From Arcanobacterium ihumii (lineage in GTDB: Bacteria; Actinomycetota; Actinomycetes; Actinomycetales; Actinomycetaceae), in NCBI RefSeq assembly GCF_900604515.1, contig NZ_UWOS01000001.1, positions 434,001 to 498,000 of the forward strand: a stretch of DNA of 64,000 nucleotides, written 5' to 3'. The notes under the pieces are model-generated. The model saw only the letters and a list, made by a program, of their open reading frames with translations, did no database searches and was not told where the DNA came from. A program made the position numbers and the translations under genes. Shown piece by piece: positions 17,665 through 27,095 of the stretch. Within the stretch, counting starts at the first letter, position 1. Each line of letters begins with the position of its first letter.

Positions 17665-19544
17665 CGAATAATTCCTCGAGCTTTCCGATAAACGCGCCAT
17701 GCTGGTGCATGCAGAGGCTGTGGTACAGCTACACTAAGCACCTTGCGAATCTTAGCCTTCATTGGACTACCTGTGCGCAATGCCCGCAACATTTCGAATG
17801 CTGTTCCACCACCAAACCGAACAGCCGTTCCATAAGTAAATTGTTGAAGTTGGTGCGAAAGATTTACCAATTCAATGCGTGCAAAGGTTGTTGAGAAACC
17901 CCAAGCACAGAAATATCCAGCACCCTGGGCAACGTAACCATATGCTCGTTCAATGGCGTGGAGCAGAGTTCCGTCAATATCGTTCGGCTCCGGTGGGAAA
18001 TCTTCCCACTGCCAATTTAGGTCAAAGAGAGGCTTGAGAGCCTCGGGGCGGAACCAGAACATTGTTCCTAACGGCGCGATTGGCTCTTTGCTACTATCGA
18101 GCGGGACATCAACATGTAACTCTTTGAGAAGCTTTTGAGTAATGGCGAAGTTTGGACCCCAGCCGTTGGAATACGGAAGGAAGTATTCTGCGTGGTTGGG
18201 CGCAGTTGGTGCCAGCAAACCCAATCGTGGTTCCTGCTCGAACTTCTCAATTACATTTGCTACATATTCTCGCGAAGCTAAGATATTTTCGAAGCACTTT
18301 AGTGCGAAACCATCACCCTTCGAATATGGAGTTAGCTGAGTCACCTTCTTGTCATGGGCGAAGCAAACAATGTCGTAGTTATCGATAATATCTTTAACAC
18401 CAACAAGCAGAGCGCTAACGTCACGTCCAACATTTTCGATAAGTCGAACGTCAACTTTGTACGATATTCCTTCGCATGCCTTCTTTACGGCTTCAGCCTT
18501 TTCTTCACCCGCGACGGTAACGATAATGTCCGATCCTTCTGGCATTGATCGAGCATAAGCCAATGTTTGTTCAAGAAGTTCAAGGTAGTACACGTGCAAA
18601 ATGAGCGCTACCTTGTTTGACGACGACGCAACGTCGTACGTCGTCGACGTATCTGAGAATACGTAATTTAGCTTGGCGTTACGTACAAGATCAGCCATGT
18701 TGATCGTCCGCAACAAGTTGTTCCAAATCAGATTCGTATCAAAATCGGTGTGGTCACGCAGATACTCATACAAATCCATCGTGGCGTTTCCAACCGATTG
18801 GTTCAGAACGTCGTCGTAATCATGAAAGAAAGAGCGGCGCTTGAAAATTGGGCATCGCTTTTCCTCAATCAATTTCTTCGCTGCGAAAACAATCGGCTGA
18901 TTAGTAAAGCCTTCAAGGTCCGTGGTATCAACGTAGGATTCCCACTTGAATCCCAAGCGCTCAAAGCGCTGGGTAAATGGTGCTTCATGCTTGCCCACTG
19001 AATCCGTGTAGGAGTCGATCATTGGCATATTATCCCAGTAGTCCTGGAAAGCTTCACTCGTTACCAGCGACTTACGATAGGCGTGGAAATGAGACTGCAA
19101 ATGGGTTGGAATGTAGCCTTCTGGCATGGTCCCGAACGGATCACCTGGGTAGTAGTGATACGTCGTGATTCCCCAAAAATCGAGATCCCGGCTATCCATT
19201 GATGTAAACATTTCTTCGAAGGAATAGACGGGCCCCATGATTGTAGCGTTGAAGAGGATGACTTCATCGAATTCAGAGAGCTTTGCCCAACCATATTTTT
19301 GAAGCATGGTTTTATAAGCCCACACGTCGAAGCCGATATTGTCACGTACTATGACCCGGTCACTAAACTTCCGAAGCTTGGCGTAACTCTTTGGTGCCAA
19401 GTAGCCGTTGACAACAATGGCGAGCTCAGTGAGATTCTTCTTCATATCGGTGAGCAAAACATCAACGTAGTCGTCAACAATTCCCTGTGAATCGTAGAAA
19501 AAGAAAATTCCAAGTCTCTTCGCATCAGTCGTAATAGCAGCCAC
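17661..19544 (-). CDS. rgpF: RgpF-type rhamnan synthesis glycosyltransferase
   Basis: 627 residues. Two similar halves are visible: residues about 10-300 (LGIFFFYDSQGIVDDYVDVLL, RDNIGFDVWAYKTML, FDEVILFNATIMGPVYSFEEMF) and about 315-600 (VALILHVYYLELLEQTLAYAR, ENVGRDVSALLVGVKDII, FAHDKK, PLGTMFWFRPEAL), as in RgpF of streptococcal rhamnose-glucose polysaccharide. These proteins lengthen the rhamnan backbone in the cytoplasm from dTDP-rhamnose. The GTG start has GAGGAG exactly 6 nt upstream; an ATG six codons earlier would place that ribosome site inside the gene. The 3' end overlaps the acyltransferase-permease gene by 4 bases, so synthesis and export are co-translated. Confidence 0.9.
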   Translation of the reverse strand: MAAITTDAKRLGIFFFYDSQGIVDDYVDVLLTDMKKNLTELAIVVNGYLAPKSYAKLRKFSDRVIVRDNIGFDVWAYKTMLQKYGWAKLSEFDEVILFNATIMGPVYSFEEMFTSMDSRDLDFWGITTYHYYPGDPFGTMPEGYIPTHLQSHFHAYRKSLVTSEAFQDYWDNMPMIDSYTDSVGKHEAPFTQRFERLGFKWESYVDTTDLEGFTNQPIVFAAKKLIEEKRCPIFKRRSFFHDYDDVLNQSVGNATMDLYEYLRDHTDFDTNLIWNNLLRTINMADLVRNAKLNYVFSDTSTTYDVASSSNKVALILHVYYLELLEQTLAYARSMPEGSDIIVTVAGEEKAEAVKKACEGISYKVDVRLIENVGRDVSALLVGVKDIIDNYDIVCFAHDKKVTQLTPYSKGDGFALKCFENILASREYVANVIEKFEQEPRLGLLAPTAPNHAEYFLPYSNGWGPNFAITQKLLKELHVDVPLDSSKEPIAPLGTMFWFRPEALKPLFDLNWQWEDFPPEPNDIDGTLLHAIERAYGYVAQGAGYFCAWGFSTTFARIELVNLSHQLQQFTYGTAVRFGGGTAFEMLRALRTGSPMKAKIRKVLSVAVPQPLHAPAWRVYRKARGIIR

Positions 19545-19607
19545 TCGGCACTCCTCATTCATATAAATCTATTTTAGAAAATCAGTCTTCGTTACTTAAC
19601 AGCTAAA

Positions 19608-20447
19608 CTATCCGGCAATTTCCAAAATCTTGGTGATTTTCTCAACGTCTCCCCAAACACCGGGAGAATCATATGGACGATCTGGGAACGCTCCGTATTC
19701 CAAAGAAATATCAAGCTTATTGTCAACGATATATTGTTCGACACGGTCGGCGAGCGATATCGGTTTGCCAGTGGCTGCATTGATGATTCCATCTACCTCG
19801 GTTTGAAGAGAAACAGCGGCGATCTGGTGTGCCAATTCGTCAACAGAAATGAAATCGTAAAGATTCTTTCCAGTGGTGAAAGGGAAAGTCTTCTTTCCTT
19901 CCTCAGCTGCCCTATACAGCTTGGAGAAAATCGAGTTACCGCGAGCATCGTCGCCCACAATATAGTAGGCGCGAACCCACTGCATAATAGCGTCGTTTTG
20001 CTTAGCAAAAAGAGCGGTGAGATCGCGAAGTGCGTTTTTCCCAATTCCGTAAAGCGATTCTGGATTAGTTGGGCTGTCCGCCTTGATTGCGCCTTCCCAG
20101 TAGCCCACCTCATGCATTGTTCCCATTACAACGAGCTGCTTCAGGCCACCCTTGTAGAGGTTTTCAATGAAGTGCATATGTGATGGAAGGTCATCGATGT
20201 GTGCGTGGGAGTTATGTACGAAACCGTCACGCCAAGCCATGTGGATCACAGCATCCGGACGTCCGAGACGGTCGTAGATATCCTCTGCACCTGAGAAAAT
20301 GTTTTCGTCGATAACATTGGCACGCTCATCGATACCGTCGGTTTTGAAATCAACAACCGAAACCTCTACCCCACGGTTCAGAAGATCTGTAACAACATGG
20401 CGACCGATATATCCGCCTGCACCGGTAACAAGAATTCTTTTACTCAT
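19608..20447 (-). CDS. NAD(P)-dependent sugar-nucleotide epimerase/reductase (SDR)
   Basis: 279 residues, short for an extended SDR. GAGGYIG at residues 9-15 is the cofactor motif and YGIGK is the catalytic Tyr/Lys. It lacks recognisable RmlD signatures, so I do not call it dTDP-4-dehydrorhamnose reductase, although that step is missing from the window and this gene is a candidate for a related reduction. Located between rgpF and a rhamnose-4-epimerase-like gene. A TAAAGT hexamer ends 6 nt before the ATG, the spacing of a leaderless promoter, while AAGG is too close to serve as a normal ribosome site. Confidence 0.75.
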   Translation of the reverse strand: MSKRILVTGAGGYIGRHVVTDLLNRGVEVSVVDFKTDGIDERANVIDENIFSGAEDIYDRLGRPDAVIHMAWRDGFVHNSHAHIDDLPSHMHFIENLYKGGLKQLVVMGTMHEVGYWEGAIKADSPTNPESLYGIGKNALRDLTALFAKQNDAIMQWVRAYYIVGDDARGNSIFSKLYRAAEEGKKTFPFTTGKNLYDFISVDELAHQIAAVSLQTEVDGIINAATGKPISLADRVEQYIVDNKLDISLEYGAFPDRPYDSPGVWGDVEKITKILEIAG

Positions 20448-20490
20448 GCCTTAACTTTACATGGTCGATAAACTATTTCAGTTACACGAC

Positions 20491-20528
20491 CCTCAACATC
20501 ACAAACAAAGACCGTTTTTGTGTTGAGG
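20491..20528 (-). terminator. Hairpin downstream of the SDR gene at 20532
   Basis: CCTCAACA (20491-20498) pairs with TGTTGAGG (20521-20528), with additional A/T pairs possible inside the 22-nt loop. It begins 4 nt after the stop of the leftward gene, in the position of a terminator. No long U-tract. Confidence 0.5.
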
Positions 20529-20531
20529 ACT

Positions 20532-21602
20532 TTAATCCGCATCAGAATCGATCCATCGAGCTAGACAGGCGAAACCATCCTTGACAGAAACCTGAGATTC
20601 AAAACCCAATAGTTCCTTTGCCAACAACGGATCTGCCCACGCATGACGAACGTCGCCATGGCGCCATTCCCCAGTAATATACGGTGCTGGCGATCCGTAT
20701 ATCTTGGAAATAATTTTTGCAGCTTCTAAAATTGAGGTTGAAGTGCCCGAACCTATATCTACCGGACACGGCAGAGCGTCAGAAGATTCAATCGCCGCAA
20801 TACAAGCGTTTACAACGTCGTCAATATAAACAAAATCACGGAGAACTTTACCGTCTTCATATAACGGAATTGCTTCACCTGATCGCGCTTTGTTTGTAAA
20901 GAGCGACATAATTCCGGTGTATGGATTGCTCGGTGTTTGACCTGGTCCATAGACATTTTGAAGCCTTAGTATTGCTACCGTAGAGCCAAATGCATCACAC
21001 CAAAGATGTAACAGGTCTTCTTGAGCACATTTTGTAACTCCGTAAACCGATTCAGGATGTCTTTCCACAATTTGTGAATTCATAGGAAGTGGCTCGGCAT
21101 TTACGAAGTCCCAATTGCTCGCTTCAAACATCTGCCGAGAACGAATTCCCGGATAAAACTTTTGCCCCTTATACTCTCCCTTGGTGTAACACCACGCTCC
21201 TTCACCGTATACTGCACGCGAGGAGCAAAGAACGAATTTCTTGGGTACAGCACGATGCCTTTGAAGTGAGTCCAGCATCACCGAGGTACCGACAACATTT
21301 ACCATCGTATGGCGTGTCGATTCGGTTAAGGATTGTCCGGTACCAGTTTCTGCAGCTAAATGGACAACCAAATCTGGGTGAACCTCATTTAACACTTCAT
21401 CCCATACAGCAGGATCAGTAATATCGCCGACGATAAGGTCGACAGCAGGATCAAATCCGAATGCAGGTTCTCCTGTCGGATGCACTTGTGGATGCAGGTT
21501 ATCGATTGCAACTACTTGCTTACAATTAGCAACTAAATATGAAGATAACGCTGCGCCAATAAACCCAGCACCTCCAGTAACAAGTGCGACTTCGTATTTC
21601 AT
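20532..21602 (-). CDS. Sugar-nucleotide epimerase, resembles dTDP-L-rhamnose 4-epimerase
   Basis: 356 residues. [19 protein letters not shown] is the NAD motif; VVAIDNLHPQVH, HLAAETGTGQSLTESTRHTMVNVVGTSVMLD, SSRAVYGEGAW and SVYGVTKCAQEDLL are the segments I associate with the WbiB-type dTDP-L-rhamnose 4-epimerases that make dTDP-6-deoxy-L-talose. This assignment is by recalled motif resemblance, not alignment. It fits a locus with rmlA, rmlB and a rhamnan synthase and would imply a deoxytalose constituent in the polymer. TATAGT ends 6 nt before the ATG, suggesting a leaderless transcript, although AGAAGA could act as a weak ribosome site. Confidence 0.7.
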   Translation of the reverse strand: MKYEVALVTGGAGFIGAALSSYLVANCKQVVAIDNLHPQVHPTGEPAFGFDPAVDLIVGDITDPAVWDEVLNEVHPDLVVHLAAETGTGQSLTESTRHTMVNVVGTSVMLDSLQRHRAVPKKFVLCSSRAVYGEGAWCYTKGEYKGQKFYPGIRSRQMFEASNWDFVNAEPLPMNSQIVERHPESVYGVTKCAQEDLLHLWCDAFGSTVAILRLQNVYGPGQTPSNPYTGIMSLFTNKARSGEAIPLYEDGKVLRDFVYIDDVVNACIAAIESSDALPCPVDIGSGTSTSILEAAKIISKIYGSPAPYITGEWRHGDVRHAWADPLLAKELLGFESQVSVKDGFACLARWIDSDAD

Positions 21603-21652
21603 TCTTCTACTATAACTTGTATGGTCTTTTTAAAGTAACTTGCTACTTTTGT

Positions 21653-23398
21653 TTACACCCCAAAGGCGTATGTCCGCGTCTCAGCCAACCTACCATCGGA
21701 TGTGTAAACCTCGTAGTGAGTCCAGTACACGCCAGGAGTCGGTTTCCAGATTGACCACTGCCCAGAAAACTGTGCCACCCACTGCTGACGTCCATAATCA
21801 AAAATTTTGACCGAAAAACGCGCATTAGGGTTATTTGAGCTAATCCCCAAGAGCACACCGTCTTTGACGAAGCCCGCATAGGTGCCATTAATTGCCGTTG
21901 TTCCTGGAGTGTAGTTGAAAGGAATCGTTCGCTCACCCAGAATTTTTCCTGTGTTTTTATCACGTGCCTTAGCATGTAGCCAATAGACTCCTTTGTTATC
22001 TAGCCATGAAGCCCAGTTCGATGTTCCCCATGGCGACAAGGTTTTCCATGTCTTGGTATTCACATTGTAGGTTTGTATCAGGTACTGGACATCTGAGCTT
22101 GCATAATTAGGAAGAATAACACCCACATCAATGTGCTCTGGACGCATAATCCAGGTTGCCTGAAGTGGTTCGTTAAACTCCTTATTTCCGAAGGCATTGA
22201 TATCAACGTTTCCAACAATTCCGGGAATTTGACCTTGGCTGTAATACTGCCAACCACGGAAGTTAGCTGGGTAAGCAAAACCTGGAGACTTTCCATAAAC
22301 CGCAACCCAGTGAGTACGTTGATGGATACTTACGGCATTTAATGCAGTATTCAAGTAATAACGGTAGGAGTAGACGGACAGATTGTTGTACCCAGCGTTT
22401 TGAAGCTGCCACCACCAGTTATTAACGATCTGTTCATATACAGCAGGGTCGGTTGGTGGCGTATGCCCAGTCCATTGCCAGTTTTCAAGGTCGTAATAAA
22501 CTGGATATGCCAAGTCTCCTGGCTGAACTCCAAGTTGGCGCAGTAGGCTAACGGTGCTCCACCCCTCCTCCGATGCCATGGATGGAGTGTCGGCATAAGA
22601 ATAGAGATAGACGCCGAACGGGATGCCAAGCCTCTTAGCTTCTGAAATATTTCGTAACGCTTGGGAATCTGGTGGGTTTCCGGCTCCAAAACCAATACGA
22701 ATGATCGCACCATCTACACCAGAAGCCTTAACCTGGTTCCAGTCAATGATTCCTTGGTGTTTTGAAACGTCAATCACACCTTTAGCTTGTTGAGCAAAGA
22801 GCGTTCCATATCCATCAAAGAAAGCTGGAGTATTGTTGTACCAGCCCCAGTAGACACCCGTTCCATTTCCTTGCAGCGCAGTGGGTTGGATTACTCCACC
22901 GGTTTTCGATACAACCGCAGGAACGCTTTCGAAAGTAGGAGTGTTGATTCCTAGCGCATTACTTACGCTGGATGTTCCAGACGTACCAGATGTATTTTTA
23001 GGGGTAGCCCCACCTTGCCCCATGGCAGCACGAACATCAGCAACGTCGACTGGAATAAACCTTTTACCATTTGTTCTATCAAGCGGATCAGGTGGCGTTG
23101 TTTTTGTTCCAACAATGGCGGGATCCGTAACGGTCTGCCCGGTTTCCACGTTCTTAACTTGACCACCGTCGACGACGGCAAGGTCAGGAGCAACCATGGT
23201 TGCATCATTAGGGATATCGTTGGCTACATTCTTAGGAAGTTTTTCTTTTGGATTTTCTGGAATACTCCCCTGCGCCTGAGGTGAGGGATCTGCCGCAACG
23301 ATAGCGTCGTCCCCCACGGCGGGCGCTACCCAGGCTCCGGTCGCGATGCTAGTGACGATTAAAGACGCCACAAGGTTTTTTCGTTTGATAGTAAACAT
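21653..23398 (-). CDS. Secreted GH25 lysozyme-like muramidase
   Basis: 581 residues from the ATG of MFTIKRKNLV; in-frame TTG (23419) and GTG (23410) starts lie upstream, and GAAGG near 23425 would suit them better, so the start is open. An N-terminal signal peptide (VASLIVTSIATGAWVAPAVG) is followed by about 170 low-complexity Pro/Thr-rich residues. The GH25 domain follows (GVIDVSKHQGIIDWNQVK, YPVYYDLENW with the Asp-x-Glu catalytic pair, GNVDINAF). The last 165 residues contain two similar beta-type modules (VQYLIQTYNVNTKTW and FSVKIFDYGRQQW), probably wall binding. It cleaves the MurNAc-GlcNAc bond of peptidoglycan outside the cell. Its place between rhamnan genes and rmlB suggests wall remodelling linked to polymer attachment. 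Confidence 0.9.
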   Translation of the reverse strand: MFTIKRKNLVASLIVTSIATGAWVAPAVGDDAIVAADPSPQAQGSIPENPKEKLPKNVANDIPNDATMVAPDLAVVDGGQVKNVETGQTVTDPAIVGTKTTPPDPLDRTNGKRFIPVDVADVRAAMGQGGATPKNTSGTSGTSSVSNALGINTPTFESVPAVVSKTGGVIQPTALQGNGTGVYWGWYNNTPAFFDGYGTLFAQQAKGVIDVSKHQGIIDWNQVKASGVDGAIIRIGFGAGNPPDSQALRNISEAKRLGIPFGVYLYSYADTPSMASEEGWSTVSLLRQLGVQPGDLAYPVYYDLENWQWTGHTPPTDPAVYEQIVNNWWWQLQNAGYNNLSVYSYRYYLNTALNAVSIHQRTHWVAVYGKSPGFAYPANFRGWQYYSQGQIPGIVGNVDINAFGNKEFNEPLQATWIMRPEHIDVGVILPNYASSDVQYLIQTYNVNTKTWKTLSPWGTSNWASWLDNKGVYWLHAKARDKNTGKILGERTIPFNYTPGTTAINGTYAGFVKDGVLLGISSNNPNARFSVKIFDYGRQQWVAQFSGQWSIWKPTPGVYWTHYEVYTSDGRLAETRTYAFGV

Positions 23399-23476
23399 AT
23401 TGTGATGCACTACGACCAAACACCTTCGGTACTAGGTATGGCCAGTAGCTTTCCTCCGTTACAAATTGAAATACAG

Positions 23477-23494
23477 GAAATATGCCCATATTTC
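23477..23494. promoter_or_regulatory. Interrupted dyad between the GH25 gene and rmlB
   Basis: GAAATAT and ATATTTC flank a GCCC centre in the 224-bp region between divergent genes. A TATAAT at 23539-23544 could be the rmlB -10 box, without a convincing -35 box. Operator function is only a possibility. Confidence 0.25.
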
Positions 23495-23565
23495 TCGGCG
23501 TTCTTTAATTTCATTACCGTATATGTATCGTCGCCCAGTATAATTGGCATTATTGTGAAAGATAA

Positions 23566-24615
<1,050 letters not shown>

Positions 24616-24647
24616 TCTGAGTTCTACTAGCGCTTAGCAAACTCTGT

Positions 24648-24686
24648 GAGGGGTGGTTTGAGATTTTTAGTCTCAAACCACCCCTC
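24648..24686. terminator. Bidirectional hairpin terminator between rmlB and wbbL-like gene
   Basis: A perfect 16-bp stem, GAGGGGTGGTTTGAGA at 24648-24663 with its complement at 24671-24686, and a 7-nt loop TTTTTAG. It lies between convergent genes. Its GAGGGGTGGTT core recurs in the hairpin at 47778. Confidence 0.85.
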
Positions 24687-24758
24687 AGGCAATAGTTCAC
24701 ACGTTTCAAGGCTATTAACAAAGGATTACGGTTTTCGGGCCTCGGTTATTCACCCTGT

Positions 24759-25616
24759 TTAGTGTTTCTTTCCCCTGGTCATAATTGCTTCACGAACCTT
24801 CAACCCCAGGCAGAGCAAAATCCTTAACGGCTGCTGGTAAGGTTTTGAATAGACCCATGACAGATATTCTCTCGCGGAATCGTGATGGGCGCGGATCATA
24901 GGTGCTGGACGGTCCCGCCAAGATTTTCCTTGATCGTGAATCACGATTGAATCCGGAACAAAAACCGATGTCCATCCATTCTGGAGCATCGCTTCTCCAA
25001 GCATTGTGTCTTCAAAGAACATGAAGAATCGATCATCAAACCCAGAAACATCATAGAAGGCGCTTGATCGAATCAACAGGCATGCGCCCGATAACCAGTC
25101 CACATTATGTGGAGTTGTGGTGTCTTCATTCGCTTGATATTTCCGTGAGAACGGATTGTTTTTCCAAAATGGTCCAAGAAGTGCATGTCCAGTTCCGGAA
25201 ATTAACCGAGGGAAATGACGTGCTGAGGGATAAAGGTCGCCTTCCGGTGTAAGGATTTTGGGCCCGAAAACACCTGCTCTTGGGTGCTCCTCTGTAATTT
25301 CAAGCAGGTTAGCAATACTTGACTCAGTGAAAACGACGTCTGGATTGGCAACCATAATCCATTCGCCACCGAAATCCTTTGCCCCTAAATTTGCTGCACG
25401 ACCATAGCCCAAATTTTCGTGCGGTTCGATAACTTTGCAAGGAAAGTTACTAGCTACCTCAGCAAGAACAGCAGAAGCATCACCGTTATTTACGATCACA
25501 AGCTCACCATCAAGGTCACCCAGTCTGGGATCTGTAAACGAGCGAAACAAACTCTCACAGAAGCTCTTTAATTCATCTCCTGGATTAAAAACGATCGTCA
25601 CCACTCGTAATTTCAC
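24759..25616 (-). CDS. wbbL: GT2 rhamnosyltransferase, WbbL-like
   Basis: 285 residues. The GTG at 25616 has AAAGGA about 6 nt upstream and begins VKLRVVTIVFNPGDEL; a longer frame to 25685 lacks support. VIVNNGD, ENLGYGRAANLGAK, VANPDVVF and VDWLSGACLLIRSSAF...GFDDRFFMFFEDTMLG match the mycobacterial WbbL group. WbbL adds L-rhamnose from dTDP-rhamnose to the lipid-linked GlcNAc-phosphate, forming the linker disaccharide that joins a polysaccharide to peptidoglycan. Its divergent neighbour is an LCP ligase gene, also part of the mycobacterial neighbourhood, which supports the call. Linker structure in this organism is inferred. Confidence 0.85.
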   Translation of the reverse strand: MKLRVVTIVFNPGDELKSFCESLFRSFTDPRLGDLDGELVIVNNGDASAVLAEVASNFPCKVIEPHENLGYGRAANLGAKDFGGEWIMVANPDVVFTESSIANLLEITEEHPRAGVFGPKILTPEGDLYPSARHFPRLISGTGHALLGPFWKNNPFSRKYQANEDTTTPHNVDWLSGACLLIRSSAFYDVSGFDDRFFMFFEDTMLGEAMLQNGWTSVFVPDSIVIHDQGKSWRDRPAPMIRAHHDSAREYLSWVYSKPYQQPLRILLCLGLKVREAIMTRGKKH

Positions 25617-25860
25617 AATATGTCCTTTGATTCGCTTCGTGGATTTACTCGGCTCTGGTATATCTAACTTGAGCTGCGTTCCCACACGAACAAGGATATT
25701 AACCTTGTTCCGCCATTAGGAACAAGTATATAAGGAAAACCAAACCGCTCACCCCATGTGCCTCCAATGAAACGCGTTTCATACCGTAGGCTGACGCACT
25801 TGATCTAGATAACGAAGTAATATCTAATTCGTGAACAATACATCTCAGGAGCAAACCTCT

Positions 25861-27066
25861 ATGCACCGCGCGCCAGCTCACCAGAAACGCCGCGGTAATG
25901 CTCGTAATGTTTTACGGGTATGTGGCTTGGTTTTTCTATCACTTGTGCTTTCGGGGACCTCTGCATTTGGCATGCTGGTTTACCGTCTTCAAGGAAACGT
26001 CCAACAGCATGATGTCAATTCGTTACTTGATGCCTCCGAGCGCCCAGAAGAAGCTACGCCACTAGATCAAAAAGCTGGTAAACCTCTTAATATTTTACTC
26101 CTGGGTTCAGACGTTCGAAGTGGCAAGTCAGATATCGACGGAAGTGGAAAATCTGGCAAGGTAGAAGGAATGCGTTCAGATACCACGATGCTTGTTCACG
26201 TTTCAGCAGACCGTAAACGAGTGGAAGTAGTCTCAATCCCTCGCGATACCCTCGTCCCTATTCCTTCCTGTACCTTGGATACTGGTAAAACTACCCGACC
26301 TCAATCGGAAGGAATGTTCAATTCCGCATTCCAAATCGGTGGAGCAAATGGCGATGTAAACTCCGCCGCTGCCTGCACCATTAAAACCGTCGAAGCTATG
26401 TCCGACGTTCTAATCGACGGCTATGTTGTGCTTGATTTTGCTTCATTCCAAGACGTTGTTAATACCTTGGGTGGAGTAGAAATGTGTTTCCAAACGAAGG
26501 TTGAAGATTCCTACTCTGGACTTAATCTCCCTGCAGGATGTCACAACCTCATGGGACTTGACGCTCTGGCCCTAGCTCGCGCACGTCACGGACTAGGCGA
26601 TGGCTCCGACGTCTCCCGAATCGATCGTCAACAGGAACTGGTTGGAAAGATTGTTACCAAGATTCTTGGGATGAACCTCTTCACCGATCTTCCTAAGTTC
26701 TATCAACTTCTCACTGACGTAACGAAGAATATCCAGACTTCTAATGGTTTAGGGAACCTCAAGTGGCTCAGTGGATTCCTCTACTCTTTAAAGGACATAG
26801 ACCGAACAAACGTCAAATTCATTACGATGCCGTATACACTTGCTGGTAATAGAGTTAAACCAACGACTCAGGCACAAGTACTTTGGGACTCTTTACGTAA
26901 AGACGTTCCGGTACCACCAAATGCCAGTGCTCCAACTCATCAGCAGAAGGAACTGGTTATTACACCGGATAGCACCGCACCGGCAGCTGGAACCACCCAG
27001 CAACCGGCAACGGATCCAAGCCACGCTCAGCAGCCCACTCAATCAACCCAAACAGAGAAGAAATAA
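25861..27066 (+). CDS. LytR-CpsA-Psr (LCP) family glycopolymer ligase
   Basis: 401 residues from the ATG at 25861, chosen because CAGGAG lies 9 nt upstream; a GTG at 25831 is in frame but lacks a site. One membrane anchor at about 17-40, then the extracellular LCP domain: NILLLGSDVRSG, MRSDTTMLVHVSADRKRVEVVSIPRDTLVPIP with the Asp and Arg residues that bind the lipid pyrophosphate, and LARARHGLGDGSDVSRIDRQQELV. The C-terminal about 45 residues are Pro/Thr/Gln-rich. LCP enzymes transfer lipid-linked polysaccharides to peptidoglycan. Directly followed by a second LCP gene, 29 nt downstream, and divergent from the wbbL-like gene. Confidence 0.92.
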   Translation: MHRAPAHQKRRGNARNVLRVCGLVFLSLVLSGTSAFGMLVYRLQGNVQQHDVNSLLDASERPEEATPLDQKAGKPLNILLLGSDVRSGKSDIDGSGKSGKVEGMRSDTTMLVHVSADRKRVEVVSIPRDTLVPIPSCTLDTGKTTRPQSEGMFNSAFQIGGANGDVNSAAACTIKTVEAMSDVLIDGYVVLDFASFQDVVNTLGGVEMCFQTKVEDSYSGLNLPAGCHNLMGLDALALARARHGLGDGSDVSRIDRQQELVGKIVTKILGMNLFTDLPKFYQLLTDVTKNIQTSNGLGNLKWLSGFLYSLKDIDRTNVKFITMPYTLAGNRVKPTTQAQVLWDSLRKDVPVPPNASAPTHQQKELVITPDSTAPAAGTTQQPATDPSHAQQPTQSTQTEKK

Positions 27067-27095
27067 CCTAGTACAGGTAATTAGGATTACTCCGT

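Noticed and set aside
18610-18655. GACGAC/GTCGTC-rich palindromic stretch
   Set aside because: It lies within the rgpF coding frame and is explained by codons for Asp, Ser, Val and Thr; not a separate repeat or site.
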